A stretch of 64,000 nt of DNA from AP-15 sp963818695 (GTDB taxonomy: Bacteria > Pseudomonadota > Alphaproteobacteria > ATCC43930 > CGMCC-115725), in the NCBI GenBank assembly GCA_963818695.1, contig CAWFTG010000009.1, positions 248,001 through 312,000 on the forward strand. The letters run 5' to 3'. Position numbers and translations under genes: made by a program. This document shows, piece by piece, positions 34,566 through 44,028 of this stretch. How positions within the stretch are numbered: position 1 is the first letter of the stretch; the number at the start of each line of letters is the position of its first letter. The notes below the pieces were generated by a model. The model was given only the letters and a program-made list of their open reading frames with translations. It did not search any database and was not told the DNA's origin.

Positions 34566-36734
34566 ATGATCGGGGTGGGGATGCGGCAATGTGATCACGT
34601 CTCCGCGACGGCGGCGACTTCGCGTCATGGCGGCCCGAGACGCTCTGCAGCGCCCGCCGGTTCCGGGCTGCTCGCAACCGGGATTGCGGCGCCGGAGACC
34701 GGGGCGCTTACAGCGCTGTTTCCCGATTTTACGATCGGGCGGCGCCTCTCGGATCGTTCAGCCATCAGAGTGGCCGGGGTCGTGAGTTGGCGCGATTTAC
34801 GTCACAAGGGCGGCGCGAGAAGGCGAGCCGCAGCACTCGGGGTTCCCTTTCTGCTGTTCGGCCCGGGCCTCCTGCGCGCTCCTCCGGGATGGGGGGCCAC
34901 AACCCCGATTTTGAGCGTCACGGCACACGAGATCGCCGGACCTAGTTCGCCGATCGATATTCTCGACCCCGACCGGCTCCTTGCGAGCAGTGGTTGGGAG
35001 AGCCCGGAGCTTCTCGCGAGGGCGGCCGGCTTGCGGCGCGAGATCGTATCGCGCCGCCTCGGCGGTCCGTGGTGGAATGCGGGAGCCGATCCCCAACTGC
35101 CGCACGGCGGCAGCTATACGTTGATTCTGGGCGACAGAAATTGGGACAGCCCCAATGGACCGACTTCCCTAGAGCTCCTCAACGCCATGCTCGTAGCGGC
35201 CAGGGCGGAAAGCACGTCGCGGCAAATCGTGCTTATCGCTCCGGACCATGCGGGCGCTCCTCGTTTGCCGGCCGGCTTTCTTAGAGACACCGCCGCGCGC
35301 GGGTGCACCGTCCTGACCGGAAGAGTGGATATTTGGGAAGCGGTCGCTCGAGCCGAAACGGTCTATACGACCGGCAGCGAGAACGGCTTTCTCGCGCTGG
35401 TGGCCGGAGCCAGAATCCGCTGCTTTTCCAATTCATTCTACTCGGGCTGGGGCATTACAACGGACGAGCCCGGTGTACCGCAAAAACCGTTTCGCCGGAC
35501 CGTTGACGAAATATTTGCGGGCGCTTGCCTCGTCGCGACCCGCTATCTCGATCCGTACCGCCGGGAACCCGCGTGTTTCGAGGAGATTTTAGATATCCTT
35601 GGCGACTGGCAGAAAATCGAGGCCGTCAACGGGAATGTCTCGGTCTGCCTGGGAATGTCGTTCTGGAAGCGTCGGCAGGTCCGAGATTTTCTGCGGTCGA
35701 GCGCCGGCACGCCGATCTTCCGGCGTAACAAGCGTGCCGCGCTTGCGGCGGCGCGCCGCAGGCCGCGAGGCAGCATTGCCGTTTGGGCCTCCCGGGCGCC
35801 GGCGGGGCTTGCCGAAGCGGCCGAACAGCAAGGCGTCCCGCTGATCCGGGTCGAGGACGGGTTTGTCCGCTCGGTCGGGCTCGGCTCCGATTTTATACCG
35901 GCAGCCTCGCTGGTGCTCGACAGCCGTGGCATGCATTTCGACCCGAACGTGCGCAGCGATCTCGAGCAACTCCTCGCCGAAACCGAATTCGGCGGCGCAT
36001 TGGTCGAGCGCGCCCGCGATCTGATCGCTCGGCTCGTCGCTCGCGGCATCACGAAATATAATATCGGCGATGGGGCGCTCGCGATCGATTGGCCCGCCGA
36101 TAAGCGGCGCATTCTGGTGCCGGGACAGGTCGAGGACGATCTCTCGGTTCGCCTCGGCGGCGAAGGGATTACGCGCAACCTCGATCTTCTCGCCCGCGTG
36201 CGCACGGCCAACCCCGACGCGTTCATTCTCTACAAGCCGCACCCCGACGTCGAGGCCGGTCACCGCCAGGGAAAGATCGCCGACGAGTTTGCCACCAACT
36301 TCGCCGATATCGTGATCCGCGATGTCTCGACGGCGGTAATCCTGGCCGAAATCGACGAACTGCACACGCTGACATCGCTCGCCGGCTTCGAGGCCTTGCT
36401 GCGCGGCCGGCGGGTCGTCGTTTACGGCCGGCCCTTTTACGCCGGCTGGGGGCTCACCAGCGATCTTGCTGCAATTGACCGGGGTCGGCGGCTCACCCTA
36501 GAGGAGTTGGTCGCCGGCGCTCTGATCCTTTACCCGAGGTACCTCGATCCGATTACTCGTCTGCCTTGCAAGCCGGAGCTGGTGATCGAACGTTTGGCCA
36601 ATCCGGAGCTTTGGCGACCGGGTCTACTCATTGCCGCGCGCCGGCTGCAGGGCTTGTTGGTGCGGCGCTGGGGCGGAACCTTGTCCAGGTCCGCCAGGGT
36701 TTTTGCGAAATCCGCTCCGTGGCCGGGATCGTGA
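34566..36734 (+). CDS. kpsC: Capsule lipid-anchor Kdo transferase KpsC
   Basis: About 722 residues, two homologous halves as in KpsC. The first contains SYTLILGDRNWDSPNGPTSL, VYTTGSENGFLALVAGARIR and FYSGWGITTDE. The second contains GSIAVWASRAPAGLAEAAE, VEDGFVRSVGLGSDFIPAAS, YKPHPDVEAGHRQGKI, SLAGFEALLRGRRVVVYGRP and FYAGWGLTSD. KpsC builds the beta-linked poly-Kdo linker on phosphatidylglycerol that anchors group-2 capsules. The start is uncertain (ATG 34566 used). Divergent from the glycosyltransferase, followed by an SDR and an LtaS-like gene. Confidence 0.88.
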   Translation: MIGVGMRQCDHVSATAATSRHGGPRRSAAPAGSGLLATGIAAPETGALTALFPDFTIGRRLSDRSAIRVAGVVSWRDLRHKGGARRRAAALGVPFLLFGPGLLRAPPGWGATTPILSVTAHEIAGPSSPIDILDPDRLLASSGWESPELLARAAGLRREIVSRRLGGPWWNAGADPQLPHGGSYTLILGDRNWDSPNGPTSLELLNAMLVAARAESTSRQIVLIAPDHAGAPRLPAGFLRDTAARGCTVLTGRVDIWEAVARAETVYTTGSENGFLALVAGARIRCFSNSFYSGWGITTDEPGVPQKPFRRTVDEIFAGACLVATRYLDPYRREPACFEEILDILGDWQKIEAVNGNVSVCLGMSFWKRRQVRDFLRSSAGTPIFRRNKRAALAAARRRPRGSIAVWASRAPAGLAEAAEQQGVPLIRVEDGFVRSVGLGSDFIPAASLVLDSRGMHFDPNVRSDLEQLLAETEFGGALVERARDLIARLVARGITKYNIGDGALAIDWPADKRRILVPGQVEDDLSVRLGGEGITRNLDLLARVRTANPDAFILYKPHPDVEAGHRQGKIADEFATNFADIVIRDVSTAVILAEIDELHTLTSLAGFEALLRGRRVVVYGRPFYAGWGLTSDLAAIDRGRRLTLEELVAGALILYPRYLDPITRLPCKPELVIERLANPELWRPGLLIAARRLQGLLVRRWGGTLSRSARVFAKSAPWPGS

Positions 36735-36769
36735 CAGTTTCGCGACAACGCTTGTTCTAGGAATTGGGG

Positions 36770-37549
36770 ATGCGCGCACCCTTCAGCGCCGTAATCATTA
36801 CCGGCGCTTCGAGCGGCCTGGGCGCGTCGCTGGCGAAAGCCTATGCCGCACCGCGCGTTGCGCTCGGACTCCAAGGCCGCGATCAGCAGCGGCTCGAGGC
36901 CACGGCGCTCGCTTGTGAAGCAAGGGGGGCAATAGTGAACATGGCCATCATTGACGTGACCGATGCCCCCGCCGTGGCATCATGGCTGCGGGAGTTTGAT
37001 GGCCGCCACCCGGTCGATCTGTTGATCGCGAATGCCGGCACCTCGGCCGGGCCGGACCCTGACAGTCCCTCGGAGGGCGCCGAAACCGCAGCGCGGCAGG
37101 TCGGAGTAAACCTGCTCGGCGCCATCAACACTATCGAGCCGCTTCTGCCGGCGCTGTGTGCCCGCAGACGCGGCCGCGTCGCCGCGGTCGCATCGATAGC
37201 TGCTTATCGTGGGCTTCCCTACAGCCCGGGGTATTGCGCGAGCAAAGCCGGGTTGCGGGCTTACGCCGAGGCCTTACGGCCTCGCCTCCAGCGTCACCGC
37301 ATCGGAGTGACCGTGGTTTGTCCGGGGTTCTTCAATTCGCCGATGACCGATCGGTTCGACGGGCCGACGCCGTTTTTGCTCAGCAGCGACGGCGCGGCCC
37401 GGATCGTCAAGCGTGGCATCGATCGCGGGCGGCGGCGCGTCGCTTTTCCGCGGCCGCTGGTGCTCGGTCTGCAATTCTGCGACCTCGCGCCCGCTTTCAT
37501 AGGGGATGCGATCTTGCGCCGCTATCGTTTCCAAATTCACTCGGCGTGA
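36770..37549 (+). CDS. SDR family protein in the capsule locus
   Basis: A 259-residue SDR from ATG 36770 (AGGA seven bases upstream). Motifs are ITGASSGLG, IANAG, SIAAYRGLPYSPGYCASKAG (Ser, Tyr, Lys) and CPGFFNSPMTDRF. The C-terminal region (ARIVKRGIDRGRRRVAFPRP) is like that of membrane-associated SDRs that act on lipids or capsule precursors. It sits 35 bases after kpsC and 7 bases before the LtaS-like gene, so all three are probably one transcript. Substrate unknown. Confidence 0.85.
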   Translation: MRAPFSAVIITGASSGLGASLAKAYAAPRVALGLQGRDQQRLEATALACEARGAIVNMAIIDVTDAPAVASWLREFDGRHPVDLLIANAGTSAGPDPDSPSEGAETAARQVGVNLLGAINTIEPLLPALCARRRGRVAAVASIAAYRGLPYSPGYCASKAGLRAYAEALRPRLQRHRIGVTVVCPGFFNSPMTDRFDGPTPFLLSSDGAARIVKRGIDRGRRRVAFPRPLVLGLQFCDLAPAFIGDAILRRYRFQIHSA

Positions 37550-37556
37550 TCGCGCG

Positions 37557-39125
37557 ATGAGCGAAGCGCTGCATGTCGTCGTGGGCTGTATGCTCGCGCT
37601 TGGGGCATGGTTGCTGCCTCGGCGCGTCGCCAAAGCTCGGACCGATAGCGCACCCGCTCTCCTTCTGGATTTTTTCCCGGTCCTGTTGGCGGGGAGCTTC
37701 GTACTGATCGCTACGGGCCGCCCGATTTTCACTGGCGCCCTGTTGATCTCTCTCGGCGCGGGTTTCGCGTTAGCCGATCGCACCAAGCGCGAGGTGTTGC
37801 GCGAACCGGTCGTGTTTTCCGAAATGTCCGAGCTGCGTTATGTCTTCACCCACCCGCAGCTCTACCTGCCTTTCGCCGGGCCGGCGCTGGTGATGGGTGG
37901 CGCGGCTGCAGCAATCGCGCTCTGCATCGCCCTGCTCTCTTTTGAGCCCCCGTTGTGGGACATCGATCCTCTGTTGATCTTCCTCTACGGCGGGCTGATA
38001 GCATCGGCGGCTTGGCTGTTCTCGCGCGAGCCGACCCTCGGGGCAGCGGCCGCAGCGCTGCGGAGGCTCGGCGCCACTGGCGAGCCGTTCAGGGATGCCG
38101 CGACATTGGGTCCCTTCGCGATGGTGCTGACCTATGGTGTGATCGCGAGGGCCGAGCGAACCGCGCGGCGCGCTCGTCACGCACCCCCGGCGGCGCCGCC
38201 GCTTGGCCGGGCCCGTCTCCAGCCGGCGGTCCCTCTCATTCTTGTCCAATGCGAATCATTTTTTGATGCCCGCCGGCTGTCGCCGCTGATTCCGCCGGGA
38301 CTGCTGTCGGGGTTCGACGCCTGTTGCGGAACTGGCGGGACATTCGGCCGGCTGCAGGTCCCGGGCTGGGGCGCCAACACAATGCGGGCCGAATTCGCGG
38401 TGTTGACCGGGATTCCGGAAAGCGAGCTCGGATACGACCGGTTCAATCCATATCACGCCTTTGCGCGCGTGCCGATCGCCTCGCTGGTCTGGCACTTGCG
38501 CAGCCAAGGCTACCGCACCGTCTGCCTGCACCCGTTCGACCGCAGCTTTTTCCGGCGTGATTTGACGTTACCGGCGCTGGGGTTCGAAACCTTCTTGGGC
38601 ATCGAGACCCTCGGCGGTTCGCGGCGCCCCCCCTATTACTCCGATCCGGAGCTCGCCGAGCATGTGCTGAGGGTACTCGACGCCGAAGGGCCGCGCGTCT
38701 TCATCTTCGCGATCACGATGGGCAATCACGGTCCTTGGCGCGAAGCGGGGCCGCAGATCAATCCCGAACTGCGGCGTAATTTCAATGGAATCGGTCTGCC
38801 GCAAGGCGGCGAGTTGCTGCGCTATCTCGACGGCCTGGGTCGATCGGACGAGATGTTGCAGATTCTGCTGACCGGGCTGCAGCGCCGCCACCGTGAGGGG
38901 GTGCTCTCGTTTTATGGAGACCACCTGCCGAGCCTGCCTGACGCCTTCCGTCATTTTGGCTTCGAGGAAGTGGGCAGCAACTACGTTGTATGGCGGGCCG
39001 GCGAAAGCGCCACGCAGCAACTCGATCTACCGGCGTACCGGTTGCCGCGGGTCGTCATCGATGCGCTGCGGGCAACCGGGGCCATCGAGCCCCGGGGCGG
39101 TCCCGCGTTGGTCTCGGCCCACTGA
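37557..39125 (+). CDS. LtaS-like sulfatase-fold phosphotransferase
   Basis: About 522 residues. Four or five N-terminal membrane helices (LLLDFFPVLLAGSFVLIATG, GPALVMGGAAAAIALCIALL and others) precede an alkaline-phosphatase-superfamily domain from about residue 225: PLILVQCESFFDARRL (metal Glu), PGWGANTMRAEFAVLTGIPE (nucleophile Thr), ITMGNHGPW (metal His) and SFYGDHLPSLPD (metal Asp/His). LtaS-type enzymes transfer phosphoglycerol, OpgB-type osmoregulated-glucan enzymes likewise, and EptA-type phosphoethanolamine. Here it probably decorates the capsule or its lipid anchor outside the inner membrane. The activity is inference. Confidence 0.8.
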   Translation: MSEALHVVVGCMLALGAWLLPRRVAKARTDSAPALLLDFFPVLLAGSFVLIATGRPIFTGALLISLGAGFALADRTKREVLREPVVFSEMSELRYVFTHPQLYLPFAGPALVMGGAAAAIALCIALLSFEPPLWDIDPLLIFLYGGLIASAAWLFSREPTLGAAAAALRRLGATGEPFRDAATLGPFAMVLTYGVIARAERTARRARHAPPAAPPLGRARLQPAVPLILVQCESFFDARRLSPLIPPGLLSGFDACCGTGGTFGRLQVPGWGANTMRAEFAVLTGIPESELGYDRFNPYHAFARVPIASLVWHLRSQGYRTVCLHPFDRSFFRRDLTLPALGFETFLGIETLGGSRRPPYYSDPELAEHVLRVLDAEGPRVFIFAITMGNHGPWREAGPQINPELRRNFNGIGLPQGGELLRYLDGLGRSDEMLQILLTGLQRRHREGVLSFYGDHLPSLPDAFRHFGFEEVGSNYVVWRAGESATQQLDLPAYRLPRVVIDALRATGAIEPRGGPALVSAH

Positions 39126-39202
39126 TCGCGACATGGTGGAGAGGAAACGGCAAGCTCGGCTAAAACCGTCCTGATCGACGAAGACGCAGCAGCGAGGACA
39201 GC

Positions 39203-39949
39203 ATGGAGATGCGAGGTCAGAGCGTCATCGTTACCGGCGGCGCTTCCGGGATCGGAAAAGCCACAGCCCTACTGCTGGCTCGCGAAGGCGCAAGGGTTTT
39301 TGTCGGAGATATCGACGAGGCGGGCGGGGAGGCGACCGCGTCGGAAGCCGCGGCAGAACGGCTGGCGGTCGACTACCTGCCGCTCGACCTGACCGACGCG
39401 TCGTCGATCGCGGGTTTCGCAGCCGCCGTTCATCAGCGGATAGACCGCGTCGATGGCTTGGTCAACGGTGCCGGTTGGGACCAGATCCAGCCGTTTCTCG
39501 AAAACCCGCCGGAGATCTGGGATCGCGTCGTCGCGATCAATCTGATGGGCGCAGTTCGCCTGACCCGCGACGTGCTGTCGCCGATGGTGGCGGCGCGCGC
39601 CGGCAAGGTCGTCAATATCTCGAGCGACGCGGGGCGGGTCGGCAGCATGGGAGAAACCGTCTATGCCGCCGCAAAGGGTGGGCTGATCGCCTTCACCAAG
39701 TCGCTCGCGCGCGAACTCGCTCGCTATCAGATCAACGTCAATTGCGTCTGTCCCGGCCCGACCGACACGCCGCTGTTCCAGCGGCAACCGGAGCGCATGA
39801 AGGAGGCGTTGACCCGGGCCATCCCGTTCCGTCGGATCGCGCAACCGATCGAGATCGCACAAGCGGTGCTGTTCTTTTTGAGCCGCCGGTCGGATTACAT
39901 TACCGGTCAGGTGCTGAGCGTCAGCGGCGGATTGACTATGGCGGATTGA
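39203..39949 (+). CDS. BadH-like 2-hydroxycyclohexanecarboxyl-CoA dehydrogenase family SDR
   Basis: A 248-residue SDR from ATG 39203 (GCGAGG upstream). Besides TGGASGIG and YAAAKGG it shows features recalled from BadH of anaerobic benzoate breakdown: NGAGWD, SSDAGRVGSMGETVYAAAKG, CPGPTDTPL and the end GQVLSVSGGLTM. BadH oxidises 2-hydroxycyclohexane-carboxyl-CoA with NAD. No other bad genes are nearby, so the exact substrate here may differ. Confidence 0.85.
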   Translation: MEMRGQSVIVTGGASGIGKATALLLAREGARVFVGDIDEAGGEATASEAAAERLAVDYLPLDLTDASSIAGFAAAVHQRIDRVDGLVNGAGWDQIQPFLENPPEIWDRVVAINLMGAVRLTRDVLSPMVAARAGKVVNISSDAGRVGSMGETVYAAAKGGLIAFTKSLARELARYQINVNCVCPGPTDTPLFQRQPERMKEALTRAIPFRRIAQPIEIAQAVLFFLSRRSDYITGQVLSVSGGLTMAD

Positions 39950-40006
39950 GCAAATCCCGTTCTCGCGGCAAGATCCGACCTCGCGACCAAATATGGAGGA
40001 TTGAAA

Positions 40007-40282
40007 ATGGCTAGACAAATCTTGTGGGCTCTTGCCGCAGCACTGACCCTCGGGTTCGGCGGCAGTGTTTCGGCGCAGCAGACGCCGCCCGACCCGGGTG
40101 CGGCGGCCAACGTAAAACAGAGCCAAACATACGAGCAGGTATTGCAGGGCAATCCCTCGTTCCGCGCGAAGCGGATGCAGCAGGAGTGCGGCCCCATTAC
40201 CGATGCGGAATTGCATGCAAGCTGCGTTGCCTCGTTTGGCGGCGAGGGTGCGCCGGCGCCTCACAAGTCGCGGCAACACTGA
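40007..40282 (+). CDS. Small exported protein of unknown function
   Basis: A 91-residue protein. ATG at 40007 has GGAGGA six bases upstream. A signal peptide (LWALAAALTLGFGGSVSAQQ) is cleaved probably after VSA. The mature part is short and polar, with two Cys (QQECGPIT, HASCVASF) that could form a disulfide. I do not recognise the family. Followed 22 bases later by DUF427. Confidence 0.7.
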   Translation: MARQILWALAAALTLGFGGSVSAQQTPPDPGAAANVKQSQTYEQVLQGNPSFRAKRMQQECGPITDAELHASCVASFGGEGAPAPHKSRQH

Positions 40283-40304
40283 AGCAAAATCAGAGGAATT
40301 CGAA

Positions 40305-40697
40305 ATGCCGAACTCTGCCCCGGGCTTTGCCAACAGGCCCGATTACCGCGTCGACATTCTCCCCGCAGGCCGGCGCGTCACGGTCAAATTCGGCGGCGTG
40401 ACGATCGCCGACAGCAGCGAAGCGCTGCGCGTCGAAGAGACCGGCCATGGCCCGGTCTATTACCTGCCGCAAAATGACGTGCGGCTCGATCTGATGCGTC
40501 CGACCGAACACCACACGCGCTGCCCATACAAAGGCGAGGCATCATACTGGACGATCGAGGTTTCGGCCGAGGCCGCCTCTATGCACCGGGCTGAGAATGC
40601 CGTGTGGGCCTATCCCTCGCCCTATGACGAAGTTTCCGGCCTCGCCGGCTATTACGCGTTCTATCCCAACCGGGTCGATTCGATCACCGTAACCTGA
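40305..40697 (+). CDS. DUF427 domain protein
   Basis: A 130-residue protein from ATG 40305 (AGAGGAA upstream). RVTVKFGGVTIADSSEALRV, YYLPQNDVRLDLM, CPYKGEASYW and VWAYPSPYDEVSGLAGYYAF are the DUF427 hallmarks. Small beta-barrel of unknown function. It may be co-transcribed with the gamma-glutamyltransferase 13 bases on. Confidence 0.9.
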   Translation: MPNSAPGFANRPDYRVDILPAGRRVTVKFGGVTIADSSEALRVEETGHGPVYYLPQNDVRLDLMRPTEHHTRCPYKGEASYWTIEVSAEAASMHRAENAVWAYPSPYDEVSGLAGYYAFYPNRVDSITVT

Positions 40698-40710
40698 GCG
40701 GCGGGCCAGG

Positions 40711-42273
40711 ATGCATCTGACGCAGAACTGGGACATTCGCAAGCCGCCGGCATCGTCGCGCGGCGGTATCGTCGCGGCGCAAAACGGCACTGCCGCCCGG
40801 GTTGGCGCTGAGGCGTTGCAGGCGGGCGGCAGCGCGGTCGACGCCGTTGTCGCCACCGCTTTCGCTCTCGCCGCGGTAGAGCCGTGGAACAGCGGCCTCG
40901 GCGGGATCGGGTTCATGGTCGTGCACCAGCCGGGCGCCGACCGTGCCGAGGTCGTCGATTTCGGTCCGATTGCGCCGCACCGCCTCGACCCCGCCGCGTT
41001 TCCGTTGACCGGGGAGATGAAGACCGAGCTCTTCACCTGGCCGCAGGTCGTCGGCGACCGCAACATGCATGGACCGCTCTCCTTCGCGATCCCCAGCGCG
41101 GTTCGCGGTTATTCCCTGGCGGTCGAGCGGTTCGGGCGCCTGCCGTGGCGCGACTTGGTGAAACCGGCATGCGGGCTTGCCCGCGCCGGCTTGCCGGTCG
41201 ACTGGTTCACGACGGTGAAGGTCGCCAGTGCTGCGGCGGATCTGCGTCGCTATGAAGAGAGCCGGCGGGTCTGGCTGCCGGACGGTTTGCCGCCGGTCTG
41301 CCCACCCGACACCGACAGCATGAGCCTGCCGCTCGGTCGTCTTGCCGAAACCATCGAGCGGCTAGCCGAGACCGGACCCGCGGATTTCTATGAGGGGGAG
41401 ATCGCGCGCTCGATTGTCGCCGACATGCGCGCCGGCGGCGGCGTCCTCTCAGCCGAGGATCTGGCGGGTTGTCGCGCGCGCACCGTGCCTTCGCTCGAAA
41501 TTCCCTATCGCGGCGCAACTTTCCAGACAACTCCCGGCATGACAGCGGGACCGACACTCGCGGGTATTCTTCGAACCCTCGGCGGACGGAGATTTGCGGC
41601 CGCCCCTGATGGCGATTACTTCGAGGCGCTCGTCGGGGCGCTCCGGCAAGCCTATGCCGAGCGGCTCGAAACCATGGGAGATGTCGAAACTGGTTCGCGG
41701 ACCTCGACCACACATATTACCGCCATCGACCGTCAAGGCGGCATAGCCGCATTGACGACGACGCTCCTGTCATCTTTCGGCAGCCGTTACGTGCTGCCCG
41801 GCACCGGGATTCTCATGAACAACGGTGTGATGTGGTTCGACCCGCGTCCCGGCCGGGCGAACTCGATCGGGCCCGGTAAACGCGCGCTGACCAATATGTG
41901 TCCGGTCGTGGTGGCGCGCGGACGCGCGTCCATGGTTCGGCCTCGGTGCGTCCGGAGGCCGGCGCATTCTCGGAGCGGTGCTGCAGCTGGCGAGCTTCAT
42001 CGTCGATTTCGGCATGGATCCCGAACCGCGGCCCATCATCCGCGGATCGATGTCAACGGCAGCGAGCGGGTGGGCATCGACCATCGGCATTCCGATGAGA
42101 CCATCGAACGGTTGTCTCGGCAACCGGGAGCGACGATTGTGGAGCACACGGTCTTTCCATCCCGTTTTGCCTGCCCGAACCTGGTGTTGCGCGGCGCCGA
42201 CGGGATAAATTACGGCATATCCGACGTGATGTCGCCATGGTCGGCGGCGGTTGCCGAACCCGGCGGCGTGTGA
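40711..42273 (+). pseudogene. Gamma-glutamyltransferase family protein with two compensating frameshifts
   Basis: About 520 codons from ATG 40711. Large-subunit features are GGIVAAQNGTAARVGAEALQ, AGGSAVDAVVATAFALAAVE and PWNSGLGGIGFMVV. The autocatalytic Thr is in TSTTHITAIDRQGG, followed by MNNGVMWFDPRPGRANSI. At about 41930 one frame is left and at about 42030 it is regained. The shifted piece correctly reads FGLGASGGRRILGAVLQLAS and FIVDFGMD, so 30 or so residues are wrong as written. No signal peptide, unlike periplasmic Ggt; closer to cytoplasmic acylase-like members. Function: gamma-glutamyl or related amide hydrolysis. Confidence 0.8.
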
Positions 42274-42319
42274 CCGCCCGGCGCACCGGAACGCAATGAG
42301 CCCGGCGGAGACGCATGCG

Positions 42320-43076
42320 TCAAGGGCGGGTCAGCTGATACAGCAGGATCGCTGCGGCCGCAGCCACGTTGAGTGACTGCACGCGGCCGCTGCCGGGGAT
42401 CGACCAAATCTGATCACAGGCGGCGATCGTGGCGGGATCGAGACCGGTCTCTTCGTTGCCGAAGACCAGCGCGACCGGAGCCCCGCTTTCCAGCATATCG
42501 GGCGCCGGACCGTGCCCGAGGGCGGTGCCGATCACGCGATAGGCCGGCCGCAGTTCGAATAGAGCGGCCGGAAGCGGCGCGCGGTGCAAATCCAAGTGCT
42601 CCAACCCACCTTCCGCCACGCGGTAACTGGCATCCGATGGCAGCGCTTGATCGGGGCGGTCGGCCAGGACCATCTGCCTCGAGTCCGAAGAAGGCCGCGC
42701 TGCGGGCTATCGCCCCCAAATTATGGGGGTTGCCGATGCCGTCGAGAACAAGGAGTGGCTTGCCGTTCTTGGCCCAAATTCGGATTGCGTCTGGATCGAG
42801 CGCGGGCAACGGTTGAGGCGCGGCGATCGCCACGACGCCCCCGTGCAAGGGAGTCCCGGCAACGCGCGCAAGTTCGGCCTTGTTCACTTGACGATACGGC
42901 TTGCGGGCGCGGGCAAGCATGCGGCAGAACGACCCGACCTCATCCTTCACCCTGTCCTCGAAGAATAGCCGCTCGACCCGCCGCGGATCGCGCTCAAACA
43001 AGGCGATCACCGCTGCAAGCCCGCAAACCCGCAACCGCCGCCGTGCATGCGGCGGCCGGTTCTCGCCGTCCTTCAT
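42320..43076 (-). pseudogene. SpoU/TrmH family RNA methyltransferase with frameshift
   Basis: ATG at 43076. N-terminal substrate-binding part reads VCGLAAVIALFERDPRRVER. The SPOUT domain begins LLVLDGIGNPHNLGAIARSA (motif 1). Near 42680 the frame shifts, and the other frame carries PVALVFGNEETGLDPATIAA (motif 2) and IPGSGRVQSLNVAAAAAILL (motif 3) to 42320. About 252 residues repaired. Members 2'-O-methylate rRNA or tRNA. The trefoil-knot SAM site spans both sides of the break, so the shifted product would be dead. Confidence 0.8.
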
Positions 43077-43165
43077 CTTGCTAACCCGAAATAGACAAAA
43101 TGACGTAGTGAATAGCCATATCCCCGTGCAAGCGGGGTCGAAAGCTAGGTTTGGGAGCTTGCTCG

Positions 43166-44015
43166 ATGGTCGCCTGGATCGAGACCTGTCGCAGCGTCGT
43201 GTCCCCTTGGGAGTGCGACGTCACCGAACATTTCACAATCGCCTACTATTTCGACCGGCTGTCGGATGCTGCCGTGACAACGGCGCAAGACCTGGGCTTG
43301 CGCGACCTTGCCGGCTCCGCCCAGCGCTGCTTTGACGTCCGGTTTGTCCGCGAGCTTCGCGCCGGCGCCAGCTTTCACATTCTGAGCGCTCCTATCGCAG
43401 TCGACGAAACCTCGGTGCGGTTTGGTCACCAGGTCATCAACTCTGCCGATGGTGAAGTCACGGCTTGGGTCGAGGAGACGCTCGATCACGCGGCGGGACG
43501 ATTGGCGAGAAACCATCGTGAGGCAATCGGCGGGCGCCTTCTGACCTGGCCAGGACCCGCCGTCGAACGCCGTCCCGAGCCGACGACGCTCGAACAGTTT
43601 ATTCCAACGGTGCGCGATCGGATCAAGCCGATGGATTTGGATTCGAGCGGGAGAGCTCGCGCTTTCGGCGTTCGTCCACCGCTTCACGGCTGCCTCCATC
43701 CAGGCGCTCGCCGCCATTGGCGCGGCCTCTTCCTACATGAAGACCGAGCGCCGCGGCTATTCCACATTCGAGCTCGCGCTGCGGGTAACCGGCTCGCCGC
43801 AATCAGGGGATCCGGTCCTCGTCGAAACCGGCATCGTGCATCTCGGCAACTCGTCGATCCGCTTCGTTCATCGGATGTGCGACCCCGCGACCGGAGCTGA
43901 ATACGCGCGCCTCGGCCAATTCGGGGTGCAGCTCGATCTCGATACCAGGCGGCCCGCCGCATTGCCGGAGCGCCTGCGGGCAGCTGCGGCTCGGCTGCTG
44001 GTCCCAATCGATTAG
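43166..44015 (+). pseudogene. Double-hotdog thioesterase-family protein with frameshift
   Basis: ATG at 43166 (GGGAGC upstream). First hotdog: VVSPWECDVTEHFTIAYYFD, the acyl-CoA-thioesterase start with Asp and His. Second hotdog: SAFVHRFTAASIQALAAIGA then MKTERRGYSTFELALRVTGS. An extra A near 43652 separates the two. Repaired length about 283 residues. Members cleave acyl-CoA or aromatic acyl-CoA thioesters in the cytoplasm. Followed 13 bases later by a nitroreductase. Confidence 0.75.
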
Positions 44016-44028
44016 CCAGGAGATAACA

